Assembly (NCBI GenBank): GCA_918026815.1
Contig: CAKJVC010000008.1
Location: forward strand, 496,001-560,000
Direction: 5' to 3'
Length of the DNA stretch: 64,000 nucleotides
Origin: Chalara sp. BL73
Taxonomy: Eukaryota; Ascomycota; Leotiomycetes; Helotiales
In this document: positions 44,477 to 55,865 of the stretch, one piece after another
Position numbering within the stretch: the stretch's first letter is position 1
Layout of the letters: the number at the start of each line of letters is the position of its first letter
Position numbers and translations under genes: made by a program
The notes under the pieces: model-generated
The model's input: only the letters and a program-made list of their open reading frames with translations
Databases searched by the model: none
Told to the model about the DNA's origin: nothing

Positions 44477-47400
44477 TATGAACGTCCCGGAAAATGGCTT
44501 AGAGAACAGAATGGGCTGGGACTGAAGAAAAGGGTAATCAGCAGGACAGAAATATATACTACGGCCCTAAGCCGAGACTCTACAATTCTAGGTCACTCAT
44601 ATCTCGTATATTTCTAGAAAGCTAACCAATGTCAGACATTGCAGCTTTTCTTGAGAAAATGAAATCGATAATGGATCTTTAGCCAGCCATGAAAGCCACC
44701 TCACACCACTACTGACGGGATACTTAGACCGATTAGGACTGCCTAGGCATCCTATACTAGCAGGCTAGAACTCGGCTGAGCCCACTAAAGCATAGCTGCG
44801 TCGTTAGATAGACCGTATGCGTACATACATAGTACATAAAAGGAACCAGAATAAAAGAGCTTGTGTGAGAGTCTTGCCTGGTATTTCAGTGGGCTCATAG
44901 ACATACAGCTGCGAATAGATCAATGTATTTTCAAGGCACTCTCTGCGTAGTAAGTTAAGAAGTTTCAAGTTTGGCACATCGTGACTCTTGGTTCCCACCG
45001 CATTGCCCTGACATAATAAATATACCTATGGCTTTGCCCAAAAGTCTGATAGCGTGATAAGAGATCTTCCCGCAGTAGCACTGCAGATGCCAAGTCTGGA
45101 GAATGATTACAGATTCTCATAGGATCAGCATTTCTTCCATGGGAAAGCAGCTTCGTGCATGATGCTTCAAGGGTGCTTCCATGACTCGACCAGCTACAGC
45201 AAACCAATAAAATACAGCTACTTTTAATAAATTAGAGATGGCATGGCGCGACAGGGAATACCTCGTGGTCTTGTTGGGCCTATAGTTGAAAATAGGTGAA
45301 GATTGGGGTCGGTGGTGTTATCTGTTCCTGATATATGCCAAGCCTCTAACCACAATTTGGCCATCAGATCCGAGGGGCTGGATTTTGAATTTGGGCAATA
45401 CAGGAGACTGGAGCGATGACATAAGCAGCCAAAAACTTAGGGTGACGGAGCCTCCTCCCCCATGCACGCGAGGTTCCTGTTAACCACTGTTCATTTCTTG
45501 CTGCAATGATGCACCTTCCAGACTCCCTTAACCATAGCTTGTTGTTCTCCCGGCTGGCGCGAGCCTTCACATAAGCAGAAAGGAACATCTCTACCTACCA
45601 CACGAATGTGCTGCTACTGGAATCATTGCCTCAAATCGAATCGTTTCGTGCCGACTACCCGGAAGCTCTCCCGATGTGTATGCCACTGTAGACGCAAAAG
45701 AAGATGGGAGCCGATGGTGCCTGTGGCGACTTCGTTTCTCAGATCCCTCGGTCGAAAGAGATTGGGCGATTCTGTCCGTCTCCACACATGTCACAATGGC
45801 GGCCTCACTCCACCCCATCAATCGATGCTCTATATTGAGATCGAATCTCCATGAAGCAAGACATTATTAATCAGATGATTAACCCACTGTTTTCTTATGT
45901 GTACTTGTATGTTGCGGCTGTGAATTATGTGCAACAACAAGGTTCCCAGTACCTCTTTCTAGTGGGCAATTGCTCTCAGATGCCTAGTCTCCGATGCTCC
46001 TCAATTCTCTTCCTTTTCTATCAGCACCAGCACAACAGCCCAACAGCCTCAGGAGAAGATAGACAATTGCTACACGCTTGAGTTCATAACCTGCATGAGG
46101 AAGCCCGAAGCCTGTCCACAAGTTTACTTGTCCAATCACATCAGTTATATTCAGGTGGTGGTTGTGTTAGGCACATGTACCACGTTCCACCTCGCATACG
46201 AAGAAGCAATTCTTTAACATGCCTAAATTTATTTGATGCCCTAGATAGATAGCGAAGTTGCAATCATCGAAAAAGGTAGTATTCTCCAATTATTCTCGTT
46301 AATGTTAACATTCCTGATGCTGGTATATTCTAATGTTAATATCGTACCATTTTACATTGTTGTCTTCTCCACAAGATCCTAGCGTCTTTCGCTTGTTCAT
46401 AAGTGGTCTTTCGGTGGTTCTACCGATCCGATTGCTTAAGCCTTCGGGTTCTTGTTTATGATAACTGTGGAGACGTCCAGTTGCGTTCTCATTCACTTGG
46501 CAGCCTGTTTGGGATTGCCACATGAATCGAGGCTTAATCCCTAACACTTGCTGACCATCTTTCTGTGCTGCATGGCCAGTTGTTTGTCAATTTGCGACTG
46601 GTTAGCCAAGCCGCATTGGCTTTGAGCCTTCTCCAGCCGGCTGGCTGAACTGCGACGAGAATCGGGATTTGAACTTAGGAAGCTTCATTGGTCCACGAGC
46701 TCAGCCAGCTAACCTCTACATGCTCACGTGTCATTGTCTAGATAAAATCTCGTGGAAGGGTGAAGGAGAAAGCAATGCGTGCTGGGATACATCTTAATAT
46801 GATATATCCTCAATGATAGGATGAGAGCTGTATTGGCAGGGGATGAACCCAGTGTATTTGTGCTCTACAAGCGTTTCCGCTATTTGTGTGACATACGGAT
46901 ATTTATTGCCAGCTTCCCCGGACATCCGGCTGGGGGTGGAAGATCTGCTTCAGGGATCATCAACTTGGCTGATAAAAAAGCTACTATCTGCATGAGAAAA
47001 GCGAGGTTCTCTTGGGGTGATAACAAGACTGCGACAAACGCTACTAAACTCGTTTTGTACCTAAAGAAACAACCTTTCTTGCTGCGGGGTAGCACACTGT
47101 TTATTTTGTCATCCTCGTCTTCAAAGGAATGCTTCTGGGCTGCTTGGCATCCTGCGGCTGAACCTGTTATGTGCCAAGCGTCCATAGAGCCTTGAGTATA
47201 ACCGAAGGCTTATGGGGCAGGTTTGTCTTTGGCCAGGACTCTTTCTCCCGAACCCGACTGCAGGTAACTGGGTCAACATCCGCATCTAACAGCTCTAGCC
47301 CTCTGTTTTAGATACACGGATGTTACACAGATCCTTCGACCTGAATCTTAGTCTGCATCCAGCTAACCTTAAAACTCGCAAATTACTGGACGACTTGTGC

Positions 47401-48125
47401 AGTGAAAGACCCGGGCTTCTCCATATGTCTTACGTTTCGATCTCAAGCGGTACGGAGATTTACGATATGGACGCAACAGCTCCGCCCTATTCGCTGAATC
47501 GCGGTCCAAAGTATAATGTTTCGGGATCATTTGAAGGATTTATGAAGCACAGTAGCACGGAGCTATCTTTTGCCGGATTCTGATGGCAAACTGCTACGCC
47601 TCGTGGGCACCCTGTCTTGGAAGTTCTATCAAAGCCTAAGCATATGACGAGATAGCTGGGCGAGCTCCTTTGTCCAAATCTGTTTTGTTTCATGAGAGCG
47701 CAGGTGTGCAGGTAGGGAAAGCATACTCTGCAGCTTTTCTAGCAGAGCTCTTCCCGCTGACTGGTTGAAGAAACGCCTCACCAAGTGCCTCCGCCAGTCA
47801 GGTTCGTTCCTTGCATAGATCTGTCAATCTGGGTCCTAAAAAAAGTCTGATCAGCCTTGGTGGAGGGGCCATGCCGTAGACCCCACCCCCCAGCAATCTG
47901 GGTACCCGATAGATGTGGTGGCAGCCTAGTAGAGTTTTGATAACTCAATTGCTTCCAGGTTGAGCAGCAAGGGACAGGGAAGCGAGGATAGCCCTTTGGA
48001 GACAAGATGGCCAAGAAAGCTAAGTCAGCCAAGCTCCAGCAAGTGATCGCAATATCATAAGTGCCCAGCAGGGCTTCATTTTTGTGGAAGGTGTTACTCT
48101 TGTTCCTCATCTCAGAACATACTTC
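44477..48125. other. Long intergenic region with gene-like debris
   Basis: About 3.6 kb. At 45610-45870 one plus frame reads protein-like (DVYATVDAKEDGSRWCLWRL) but has no start, splice partner or known domain. At 46640-46725 the minus strand carries tRNA-like A and B box words that do not fold into a cloverleaf. A frame at 47320-47583 is open for 87 codons without support. Nothing here is annotated as a gene. Confidence 0.4.
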
Positions 48126-49029
48126 ATGATGAACCAAATGGAACCAATTCGTGACTACTTCTCGCTGCCTGACAGTAAACATATTCAACGCTCAAGTTGG
48201 GATGTAAGTACAGTCACTGAAGTTTTCCTTCCTAATCTAACAGTCATGACGATAGAACGATTGGTCTTCGCCGTGGGAGACGTCCACTCCGGCAGAAATG
48301 CCTTTATGGCAATACAACACGGATACACAACATCACGGTTTACCGCAGATAGCATATTATCCAAATGAATCTCCCATTACGCCATATACAGATCCACGAT
48401 CTGGTGCTCCATCTACAAATCCTAGTCCTGTTACCGGCTATACGCATGATGGAAGATTTGCTCCTTTGACACCGATATATGATCCCACCGCGCAACCACC
48501 CAATAGCTTAACCCCACCGATTCACCATCCTCAGCTTCCAGTCCAGGAACTGATAGAAAGTGGAGAAGCAAACGATGTCATGGAGGACGATGATTCTGAA
48601 GGGTATATCCATGAGGCAAGCCGTTCGCCAAATGCTCCATCAGCTACGTCTAAAAAGCCATCTCATCGACGCACTCAGTCCGCCAACGAAATAACGCTCA
48701 AGAATGCCAAAAGAGCACATACAGTTGTTGAGCGAAATTACCGCGAGAGGCTCAATGATAAAATCGCTGATCTGGCACTATATTTATTCGAAACATCATC
48801 AGATTGTGTGTCGCTCCTGTGGATGATATTTGATATAAGCTAACGATAACCAGCACGAACAAAACCTTCGAAGTCTTTGGTAATGACACGGGCTAAAGAA
48901 CGGCTCAAGCAATTGGAAGCACGCAATAAAGCCCTTGAGAGCGAGGTTGCCAAATTGCGCCAACATATTGCTATTTTGGACCATGTCGTGGCATCTAAAG
49001 GCGGAGAGTCAACTCCTGCTCCATCATGA
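48126..49029 (+). CDS. bHLH transcription factor, SREBP-type basic region
   Basis: The model is join(48126..48203, 48256..48805, 48854..49029), 267 aa. Intron 1 is 52 nt (GTAAGT..GATAG, phase 0) and intron 2 is 48 nt (GTGTGT..CCAG, GCTAACG branch, phase 1). The N-terminal 170 residues are Pro/Ser/Asp-rich. The basic region and helix 1 are KRAHTVVERNYRERLNDKI, with Tyr (about Y188) where most bHLH proteins have Arg; that Tyr is the SREBP-family mark. The second junction falls in the loop, and helix 2 plus zipper follow (LVMTRAKERLKQLEARN, ESEVAKLRQHIAILDHV). There are no membrane segments, so it is a soluble nuclear factor, unlike full SREBPs. Its targets are unknown. Confidence 0.88.
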
Positions 49030-51698
49030 CATTCGCCATCCTACATTGATTCAGCTATCAATATCACATATCTATTTCCGATTTGCTATGGACAATGAGA
49101 GTTAATGTAATTCCTTGTCATGACTCGAGACGATGCACGATATCTTAGGCGTTGCGCGGGGGGAATACTGTAAGCGAGGATATTTCGCATGATATGGGAA
49201 CTGGTGTACATACACTTGGAAGAATGAGAGAGTATTCTAGTGCCTAAGTGATTCTGGCCTAATTTCCTCCCGAGTCCTGATGTTTTTCTCTCTTCCGGCA
49301 GTTACCAGCTGAGTTACAGATACAAGATTTCCGGCGTCTAGGCATGTCCGCTTGATGAAAGCCTGTAATCTCTACAACAATTATGCTACTGCAAACTGAA
49401 TATTCGTTTTTCAGCTCCAGTTAATGTCAGCGATATAGTTTCACAGCTGAGCGGCTACATGTGACCTCCATCTGAAGGACTCATCTCAGCTCCGCAAGCT
49501 TACATCGAACCCCTAGCCTGTGCCTTCGTATTGCTCACTCGACCATATCTGCAACACATCTTCCTCTGCTGTTGAGATTTCGGCCTTCCTTTCTCCGAGA
49601 CAGTTACGTTTCACCAACCTTCCAGCCACTCAGCCGTACATAGCGACACGACACAGCCACCGCCACTCCCCCCATATTACCTGCCAGATACAAATCGATA
49701 TCGAAGCACGAGGCAGCGTAGCAGCACAACGGCGCATTGTGTAATAAAATGCGCAATACAATTAGGGCTATCAGATCAGATGGTGGTCCTAGAAATAGAT
49801 GCTTAGAATGTATCGGCATATCATGGAGCTTGAGAGCCTCGCAAGCCCTATCGCCTTGAAATGTGGCATGTAGGTCTTCGGAGAGCAATCTGATCCTTCA
49901 GCTGGAGGCACGAGATTTGAATTTCCGTGAAGACTGTTTGGTCAATACAACCTCTTTGTTTTTCCTAATAGGAATGCGATGGGACGTAGACAGGCAAGCT
50001 AAGCGAGAAGGCAAGGGGGACGAAGAGATGTTATTTATAGCGTCATGATCGACGCAGGGATCGCACGGTGTATTTCCAAGGCTCAATTTTCGATATTTGA
50101 ACATGTACGTCGTGCAACGGTCGCACCGTCTTGTTTTATGTGTGTGGTGTTGGTTGTGGTTGGTGCGGGTCCAGAGATGGATGAAACCATCCCATCTTGA
50201 CAAACCCAAAATTGCGTCCCGACCCGTCCATCCCATATCCCATCCTCTCGAGGAAGAAGATGGGTGAGGAGTAATGGATTGCATGTCAGATCGTGAGTAG
50301 GGTAGGACTCGGGTATTTATTTTGGGGATAGGGAATTGGTTTCCTTGATTTGAGCAGTAGAGGTGTGGTTGTTGCATATGGTAGGTGTGGTGAGAACCTT
50401 TGTTTATTGGTATCTCGCGCTCACGAAAATGCAGATCATTGTTTACACAGCATACGAAGTGCGACCAGAAGTGGTCAGCCTACAGATTCAAAGGACTGGC
50501 AGTGTGTGGTAGGCATGAGTGCGACATCGTACCTGCATGCAAACCGTCCTCAGCGTTTTTCCTCGTGGCTATCATGGATGGTTGAAGGCATCACTTGGAT
50601 GAACACTTTATGCAGATGGTAAATTGCAGTGGTTGTCAAGCTAGGATCAAACCTCGTGGCAGACCACAGGTTCGCAGATATTTGGTCACACTCGGGCAGT
50701 TCATATCCCCGTACCGTTCATTAATTCCATTCGTGGTTAGAATATGCGCAATGGACGGACTTATAGCAAGTACGATTGCATCATTGTCAAGATGGCGCGG
50801 ACATAGTTTCATTGCGAAAATTATGACATGCCTCGACCATACTTCAAGTGTCACTTATCATTTTCTTCATCCTGTATGGATGGCCAACACTTCTCCTGCC
50901 GCAGCATATGGGATAAACTCTGGAGTATTGTATGCTACAAGAGCCATGCGATTCAGTGCTAAACTTCTCCTGCAAGGCTGGAGAGTTCCTCCAATAAATT
51001 AATTTTGATTGTTCATATGTTTCCTTTATTGAGGATCAGGTTTTTGCAATGAAGTCAATGCTTAAAGGGGACCGCATAGTTCAAAGCGAACTACAATACC
51101 ACGTCCACTTTCGAGGAAACAGAATTTCTCGTTCTATTGATTCAATTCTCACGAGACTTCGGGAGAGAACTGACAACAGAATCGTGGCTGTATTGTAGAC
51201 CCAAGCCTTCGAAGCTCAACTCAGCCATGTTGGTAATGCTCGAGGACTTGAAGACTCCAAAGATCGGTCTCAAGAATAGGCCTATGCTTTTGTATATAAG
51301 ATCGACGGTTGTGTTGTTTAAGTATTGTGCCAACATGCATGAATCATTGAATGTTAGCTAAGCCGCAACATTAACTTAGAGTCTGCCAATCAAGACAAGA
51401 CGTATACAATACAACTAGACTCAAAAGATATCGTCATTCCCAATGATTGGTCATCTCAAAGCAAGATGTGCTCGATTGGTGCTTGTCTGTCTCAGTCTTG
51501 TTGGAATGTTGGTTTGCGCCCCCAACTTGCAGCAATTTGCAACAAAACGCAGCCTTGCAACCCCAACGAGAAATATTGTAATATAAGCCCAACAAAACCG
51601 CAAGTGAGGGGTGGAAGACAGTTTCTAGGGATTAAACCAATGCCATACCTCAGGGCTTATGCGGAAAGAATTGTTCCGAAAGCCTTATTCTCTTCCCA
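49030..51698. other. Intergenic region
   Basis: About 2.7 kb. A minus frame at 49898-50377 (159 codons, His/Ser/Arg-rich) and a plus frame at 50610-51002 (TTG-opened upstream) are the longest, but neither has a recognisable domain or splice support. No repeat or RNA gene is supported. Confidence 0.4.
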
Positions 51699-52693
51699 AT
51701 GAATTCATACGTTACCGCCATCAATATGGCTGCGAATGAGAAAAATACCACCAACGTTGGTGTCCAAGAAATTGATGTTGACAAGCCTGAGTTTGAAGAT
51801 CGTGGTCGGCATGTTCTTCAGGCCTGTGAAGCAGGTCAGATCTCAGTTCTACAGCTTGTCCTTGCGTCAGCCGGTATTGTACCGCCAGCGCAAGAAATCA
51901 ACGTCCACAACGACACCTTACATCTCCTCCCGCATACTCACCAGATGGTAGAAGCTGCCATACGTGGGAGGCGGTGCGATACAGTTGAGCACATCTACAA
52001 GACATTCCCAAGAGCGCGACGTAAGCAATACATGCCCACTTACAGGACGTTGAAATCCAGAATCTAGGCTTTCACACTCCCTTGTATATGTTTTATGAAC
52101 GGAAAATTTACTCACTTCTCATAGTGCACGGCCCAGAGCTCATCGCCGCAATCGAAGTCGGCGATCTTGAGATCTTCAAGCTCCTGCATAAGCAATCACA
52201 TAGTAAATATGACTTCATCCTGCACGAATTCCCTGACCAGGAAACAACTCTCATCAAAGCCTGCCGCGGCTCATCCCCTGATCTGGCGCTTTACCTGCTC
52301 ACTCACGGCGCAGACCCCAATTACAGCGGTACTGCTGGCGAGCTGGGTGCTGTATACGGCCCGCTTGCCAATGCGGTGCCGGAGAACGAGGTCACGCTTG
52401 TTGAGCAGTTGATTGAAAGGGGGGCCATGGTAGAGGAGGTTCATTTACTGCTGGCGGCTGAGAAGAGGAGAGCGGATGTGCTGAAGGTGTTGGTTGGCAG
52501 GGTCAAAGAAGATGAAGATATTGAGGCGGCGGTGATGAAGTGTAGGGAGGTGGATTGGAAGGAGGGTGAAGGGATCTTGGTGGGGAGGATAATGGGCGAA
52601 GATAAGAATGAAGAGGAGGAGAAGGGGATGCATTTGAGATGGCATCGGATCAAGGAGCATTTTATGGAGAAGGTGCATGTCGCGAGTCATTAG
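51699..52693 (+). CDS. Ankyrin-repeat protein
   Basis: The model is join(51699..52020, 52125..52693), 296 aa. The 104-nt intron (GTAAGC..CATAG) restores the frame, giving PRARLHGPELIAAIEVGDLE. Ankyrin-like units are visible as ELIAAIEVGDLEIFKLLHKQ, then TLIKACRGSSPDLALYLLTH followed by GADPN, and LANAVPENEVTLVEQLIERG. The acidic-basic C-terminus (EDKNEEEEKG) looks disordered. It is probably a protein-binding scaffold; no enzymatic domain is attached. A second in-frame ATG at 51726 could be the real start. Confidence 0.78.
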
Positions 52694-53414
52694 AGCAATC
52701 ATAGTCAGCCTGATATTTCGAATGGAGGCCGACCTCATCGGGAAACATGGAGCAAACCTGCAGGGAAGTAAACCCAAATGGTAAAGGGATTGGGCAGATA
52801 TTCTGGGAATTAATATGCATATTTGGGAGGAGCTTCTTGGATGAAGAGTGCTGAGTGGTTAACTTGGCGGTAGTGCGCCGTGTTTTGGGTGAAGCATACC
52901 ATACTATTAGTACAAATGGAATTTGTCCTCGCACAAGATAGCTCCCCTTCTTCCATCAAAGACATATATTCGCGGATCAGCTGGTAACTATGCTGAGGGT
53001 CTTAGGTGCATCCATTAAAAACGCCAGTGGATCCTGAGAGAATGGCCTGATTTGATCTGCTCCTCCTACAGGCTGACTTTTGACTGCGGAAAAGGAGTTG
53101 AGGGGTTGGTGTAAAAGCCACTGGTGGACTCATAATGCACGAAATTACGCATCTCACGACATTTTTGGACCTTTTTGTCTCTCTCAATGTCACATTGCCT
53201 TTGGAAGAAGATGCCCCCTCCTTGTCGGTTGCTGTCTTGATCCGGCTGTATAGCATCCAATCATTTAACGCGCTATGGATTTAGCAGTGCCTCCAATTTA
53301 TGAGCATGAAGTTTTTAAGAGATATATTTCTAAAGCACAGGGGTATCACATGTTTCTAAACCCTAACCTATGCAAATCCGTAATACAAATAAAACAATCA
53401 AATATACAACGGCA
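52694..53414. other. Intergenic region
   Basis: About 720 bases between convergent genes; short frames only. Confidence 0.45.
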
Positions 53415-55865
53415 TCAGATGTCTTCAACCACTAACGGCTTCTGTGACCATCCACCTGCACGCCTTAGGTATTCTCGTCGCGCCTGCTCACTCCTCTTCT
53501 TAAGACCGCTCACTTCTTGTTGCTCTTGCTGCTCAATAAACCTCTCAGCGGCTACGCGCATTGTGCTTCCTGCTGGCGGTAACGCCACGCCCTGGTATGT
53601 GGAGTGTTCACGCTTGATGCGAACTTCATTCTTGTTTGATAGTGCTTCAGACCTCTCCGGAACTTGAGCGTTGTTGACCTTCTGTTTCTTTGCCTTGATT
53701 TGGTTCGCTTGAGGCTCCTGAGCCAAAGCCTGCTTCTTGTTTCGATGGTGAGGCGGCCTGAACGAATAACTCCCAGTTCCAGGGTTTTGACCAGAGCGTG
53801 CATTATTCGACGAGACGCCTAGTTTGGAAGAATGTTGGTAGGAAGTCAGCCGACTAGGAATATTATCTTTGGTTGAGAAGTTCGTAGATGCGTCTCGGTT
53901 CTGTTGCAAATCCTGGGGGAAATGTTGCAGAACCTTCGAAGTTCTTGCGTGATAAGATTTCGAGCGCCTGTGTGGACTTGGGCTCGGTGTTGGATGCCGA
54001 ACGTTGAAGGAAGTTGCCTGGCCCGCCATTGCTGGCGGAGAGTATGCGGCATGATCCCTCTGGGGAGGTAGGATGCGCAATTCTCGATCTCCATGATTGG
54101 ACCCACGATGAAAAATTGGAAGTGGCTGCGGAGCCACAATTGTTTGTTGGTTTGACTTTTGCTGATTACGAGACGAGATCCAGGCTTGAGAAGTCTTCTT
54201 GGCATCGAAGCCCAAGGAGTTAGAACGTCGGTGGTTAGTCGTCTGCCGAGGAATAGGTGTTGGAGCTATATGCTCACTGTCATGATCAATTTTTGGATTA
54301 ATCAGGGGAATCGTGTCGGCTCCCAAATGTCTAGAGGGCTTTCTATGTGGTTTTAACTCCTTACCGGCAGGGCCTTTTCCGATAACACTCGAGAATCTTT
54401 GCGTTGGTCCATTCCATGTACCCTTTGATGTTGGAACGAACACTTCGCCACGTACATGGTTCTGAACTCCAACTATTACAGAAACTGAAGCTGGAACAAG
54501 TTCAGGTTTAGCATACCTGCCCGATACTTCCTGTGGAGGCGATTCTGACGGCACCTCGGGGTACGGATTGTTAGAGGCTCTTGTGTGTGGAATAGACACG
54601 GAGGTTCCTTCGGCGTTTCTAGGATTCTGATGGAGAGGAACGTTCGTGGCAGGTGGAGGGCTAGCTGAGTACAGATTCGAAATTATGCTGTCGGACCGCT
54701 TCAGTATATCTTGTGATATAAAAGAGAATCTTGTAGACGACGATGCCAAATTCAGTGAGGAGGCCATTTCGCCAAGTTGTGAAGGCATGGTCAGAATATC
54801 CAGCTTTGCAGAGCTGTTATTGAAGCCATTTTGCTCCTCTTTCCGTCGTTTCTTGTTAAAACTTAAAGATGCGGATTTGCCTCTTCTCTTTGCTCTGCGA
54901 CAATCGTCTTCCGTGGAGGCCTTAGCAACATTATCCGCCTTCAATCTGAGTTGCCTTTTCAGTTCCTGCTTATCTTCCAATTTTTGGCAGACAGTGCAGG
55001 GTCCGCACTCCCCTTTCTTGAGCTGAGCACAGTAACATATTTGTCTCAGGTCCCCAGAAGTAATGATAAATTGTTCACTTTCCAAAACGATGGATCCTTC
55101 TGAACAGTCGTGAGTTCGATTTGTTACACTATGTCTTTGTGTATGAGGGTGCGGCGTTGAACCTCCAGAATACGACGAGGCTGGTGTTGCCTGCTGGGTC
55201 CAGGTAGGCGATGAACAGAAAGTGTCAACAGAGGATATATCCGAGAGAGACGAGCTTTCGGAGTAGAGGGGCTTTGCTGAAAGTAAATACAACGGGAAGG
55301 GAGGAGAGTACTTAATTTTCCTGATTTCAATGTACAGATCATCTGGAGTTTTCTTAGACCAAAATCGGCCATTGCGCTGGCGATACTCGAAAGTCCACCA
55401 GGTCCACAGGCGTTTCGGAGGATTGGGCTTTCTAACCTGAGGCATAGTGAGCCTTTCGTAATCCTCTGCGAGCTCTTGTGCCATCACTGCATTGAAGTCG
55501 GCAATGAGCTCTGCACAAAAGCAGTCATGGTCCAGCACCCAACTATTAGGATACGACGCCCCAATCTTGTTCAGCCCCATCCACTTGACACAATACTTGG
55601 TTTGCCACTTCGCACTAGTCATGACTCCTTCAACTCGTTCAACTTCATAGCTCTTTCCAGCCTTTCGATGAGCGGTGCCAGCAGATCTGATACTGGTGGC
55701 AGATTTCGATTGCTCTCTGCCTTCGATAGACTTGAGAGGTATATCACACCCAGGTCCCTTCCAAATGGCAGATTGTGATCTAACTGATCGGGTTATGTTC
55801 ATGGCATCGGACATTTTGAAATACAGGGGGATGCTAACAGGCGTATCAGCCTGCTGATAAACCAT
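53415..55865 (-). CDS. Chromodomain protein A (816 aa), half of a divergent pair
   Basis: An intronless frame starts at an ATG at 55865. Residues about 72-130 form a chromodomain-like fold: YEVERVEGV, YCVKWMGL, NSWVLDHDCFCAELIADFN. An aromatic region (RLWTWWTFEYRQRNGRFWS, about 152-170) and a cysteine group follow (C277, C279, C287, C290, C293 in CYC..CGPCTVCQKLE). The rest is Ser/Pro/Arg-rich with basic runs (RRAKRRGKSASLSFNKKRRK) that could be nuclear localisation signals. No integrase, SET or helicase domain is attached, so it is neither a retrotransposon polyprotein nor a classical HP1 or CHD. I infer a nuclear chromatin reader. It resembles the gene at 58572-61118 on the opposite strand. 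Confidence 0.8.
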   Translation of the reverse strand: MVYQQADTPVSIPLYFKMSDAMNITRSVRSQSAIWKGPGCDIPLKSIEGREQSKSATSIRSAGTAHRKAGKSYEVERVEGVMTSAKWQTKYCVKWMGLNKIGASYPNSWVLDHDCFCAELIADFNAVMAQELAEDYERLTMPQVRKPNPPKRLWTWWTFEYRQRNGRFWSKKTPDDLYIEIRKIKYSPPFPLYLLSAKPLYSESSSLSDISSVDTFCSSPTWTQQATPASSYSGGSTPHPHTQRHSVTNRTHDCSEGSIVLESEQFIITSGDLRQICYCAQLKKGECGPCTVCQKLEDKQELKRQLRLKADNVAKASTEDDCRRAKRRGKSASLSFNKKRRKEEQNGFNNSSAKLDILTMPSQLGEMASSLNLASSSTRFSFISQDILKRSDSIISNLYSASPPPATNVPLHQNPRNAEGTSVSIPHTRASNNPYPEVPSESPPQEVSGRYAKPELVPASVSVIVGVQNHVRGEVFVPTSKGTWNGPTQRFSSVIGKGPAGKELKPHRKPSRHLGADTIPLINPKIDHDSEHIAPTPIPRQTTNHRRSNSLGFDAKKTSQAWISSRNQQKSNQQTIVAPQPLPIFHRGSNHGDRELRILPPQRDHAAYSPPAMAGQATSFNVRHPTPSPSPHRRSKSYHARTSKVLQHFPQDLQQNRDASTNFSTKDNIPSRLTSYQHSSKLGVSSNNARSGQNPGTGSYSFRPPHHRNKKQALAQEPQANQIKAKKQKVNNAQVPERSEALSNKNEVRIKREHSTYQGVALPPAGSTMRVAAERFIEQQEQQEVSGLKKRSEQARREYLRRAGGWSQKPLVVEDI

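Noticed and set aside
45610..45870. Protein-like plus-strand translation (DVYATVDAKEDGSRWCLWRL)
   Set aside because: No start codon, no splice sites joining it to another exon and no known family.
46640..46725. tRNA-like A and B box words on the minus strand (TAGCTGGCTGAGCTCGTGG and AGTTCAAATCC)
   Set aside because: The T stem and the acceptor ends do not pair, and no consistent anticodon loop forms. At most it is a decayed tRNA-derived sequence.
49898..50377. 159-codon minus-strand frame
   Set aside because: Composition is His/Arg/Ser-rich and repetitive, with no domain, splice partner or neighbouring support. A chance frame is likely.
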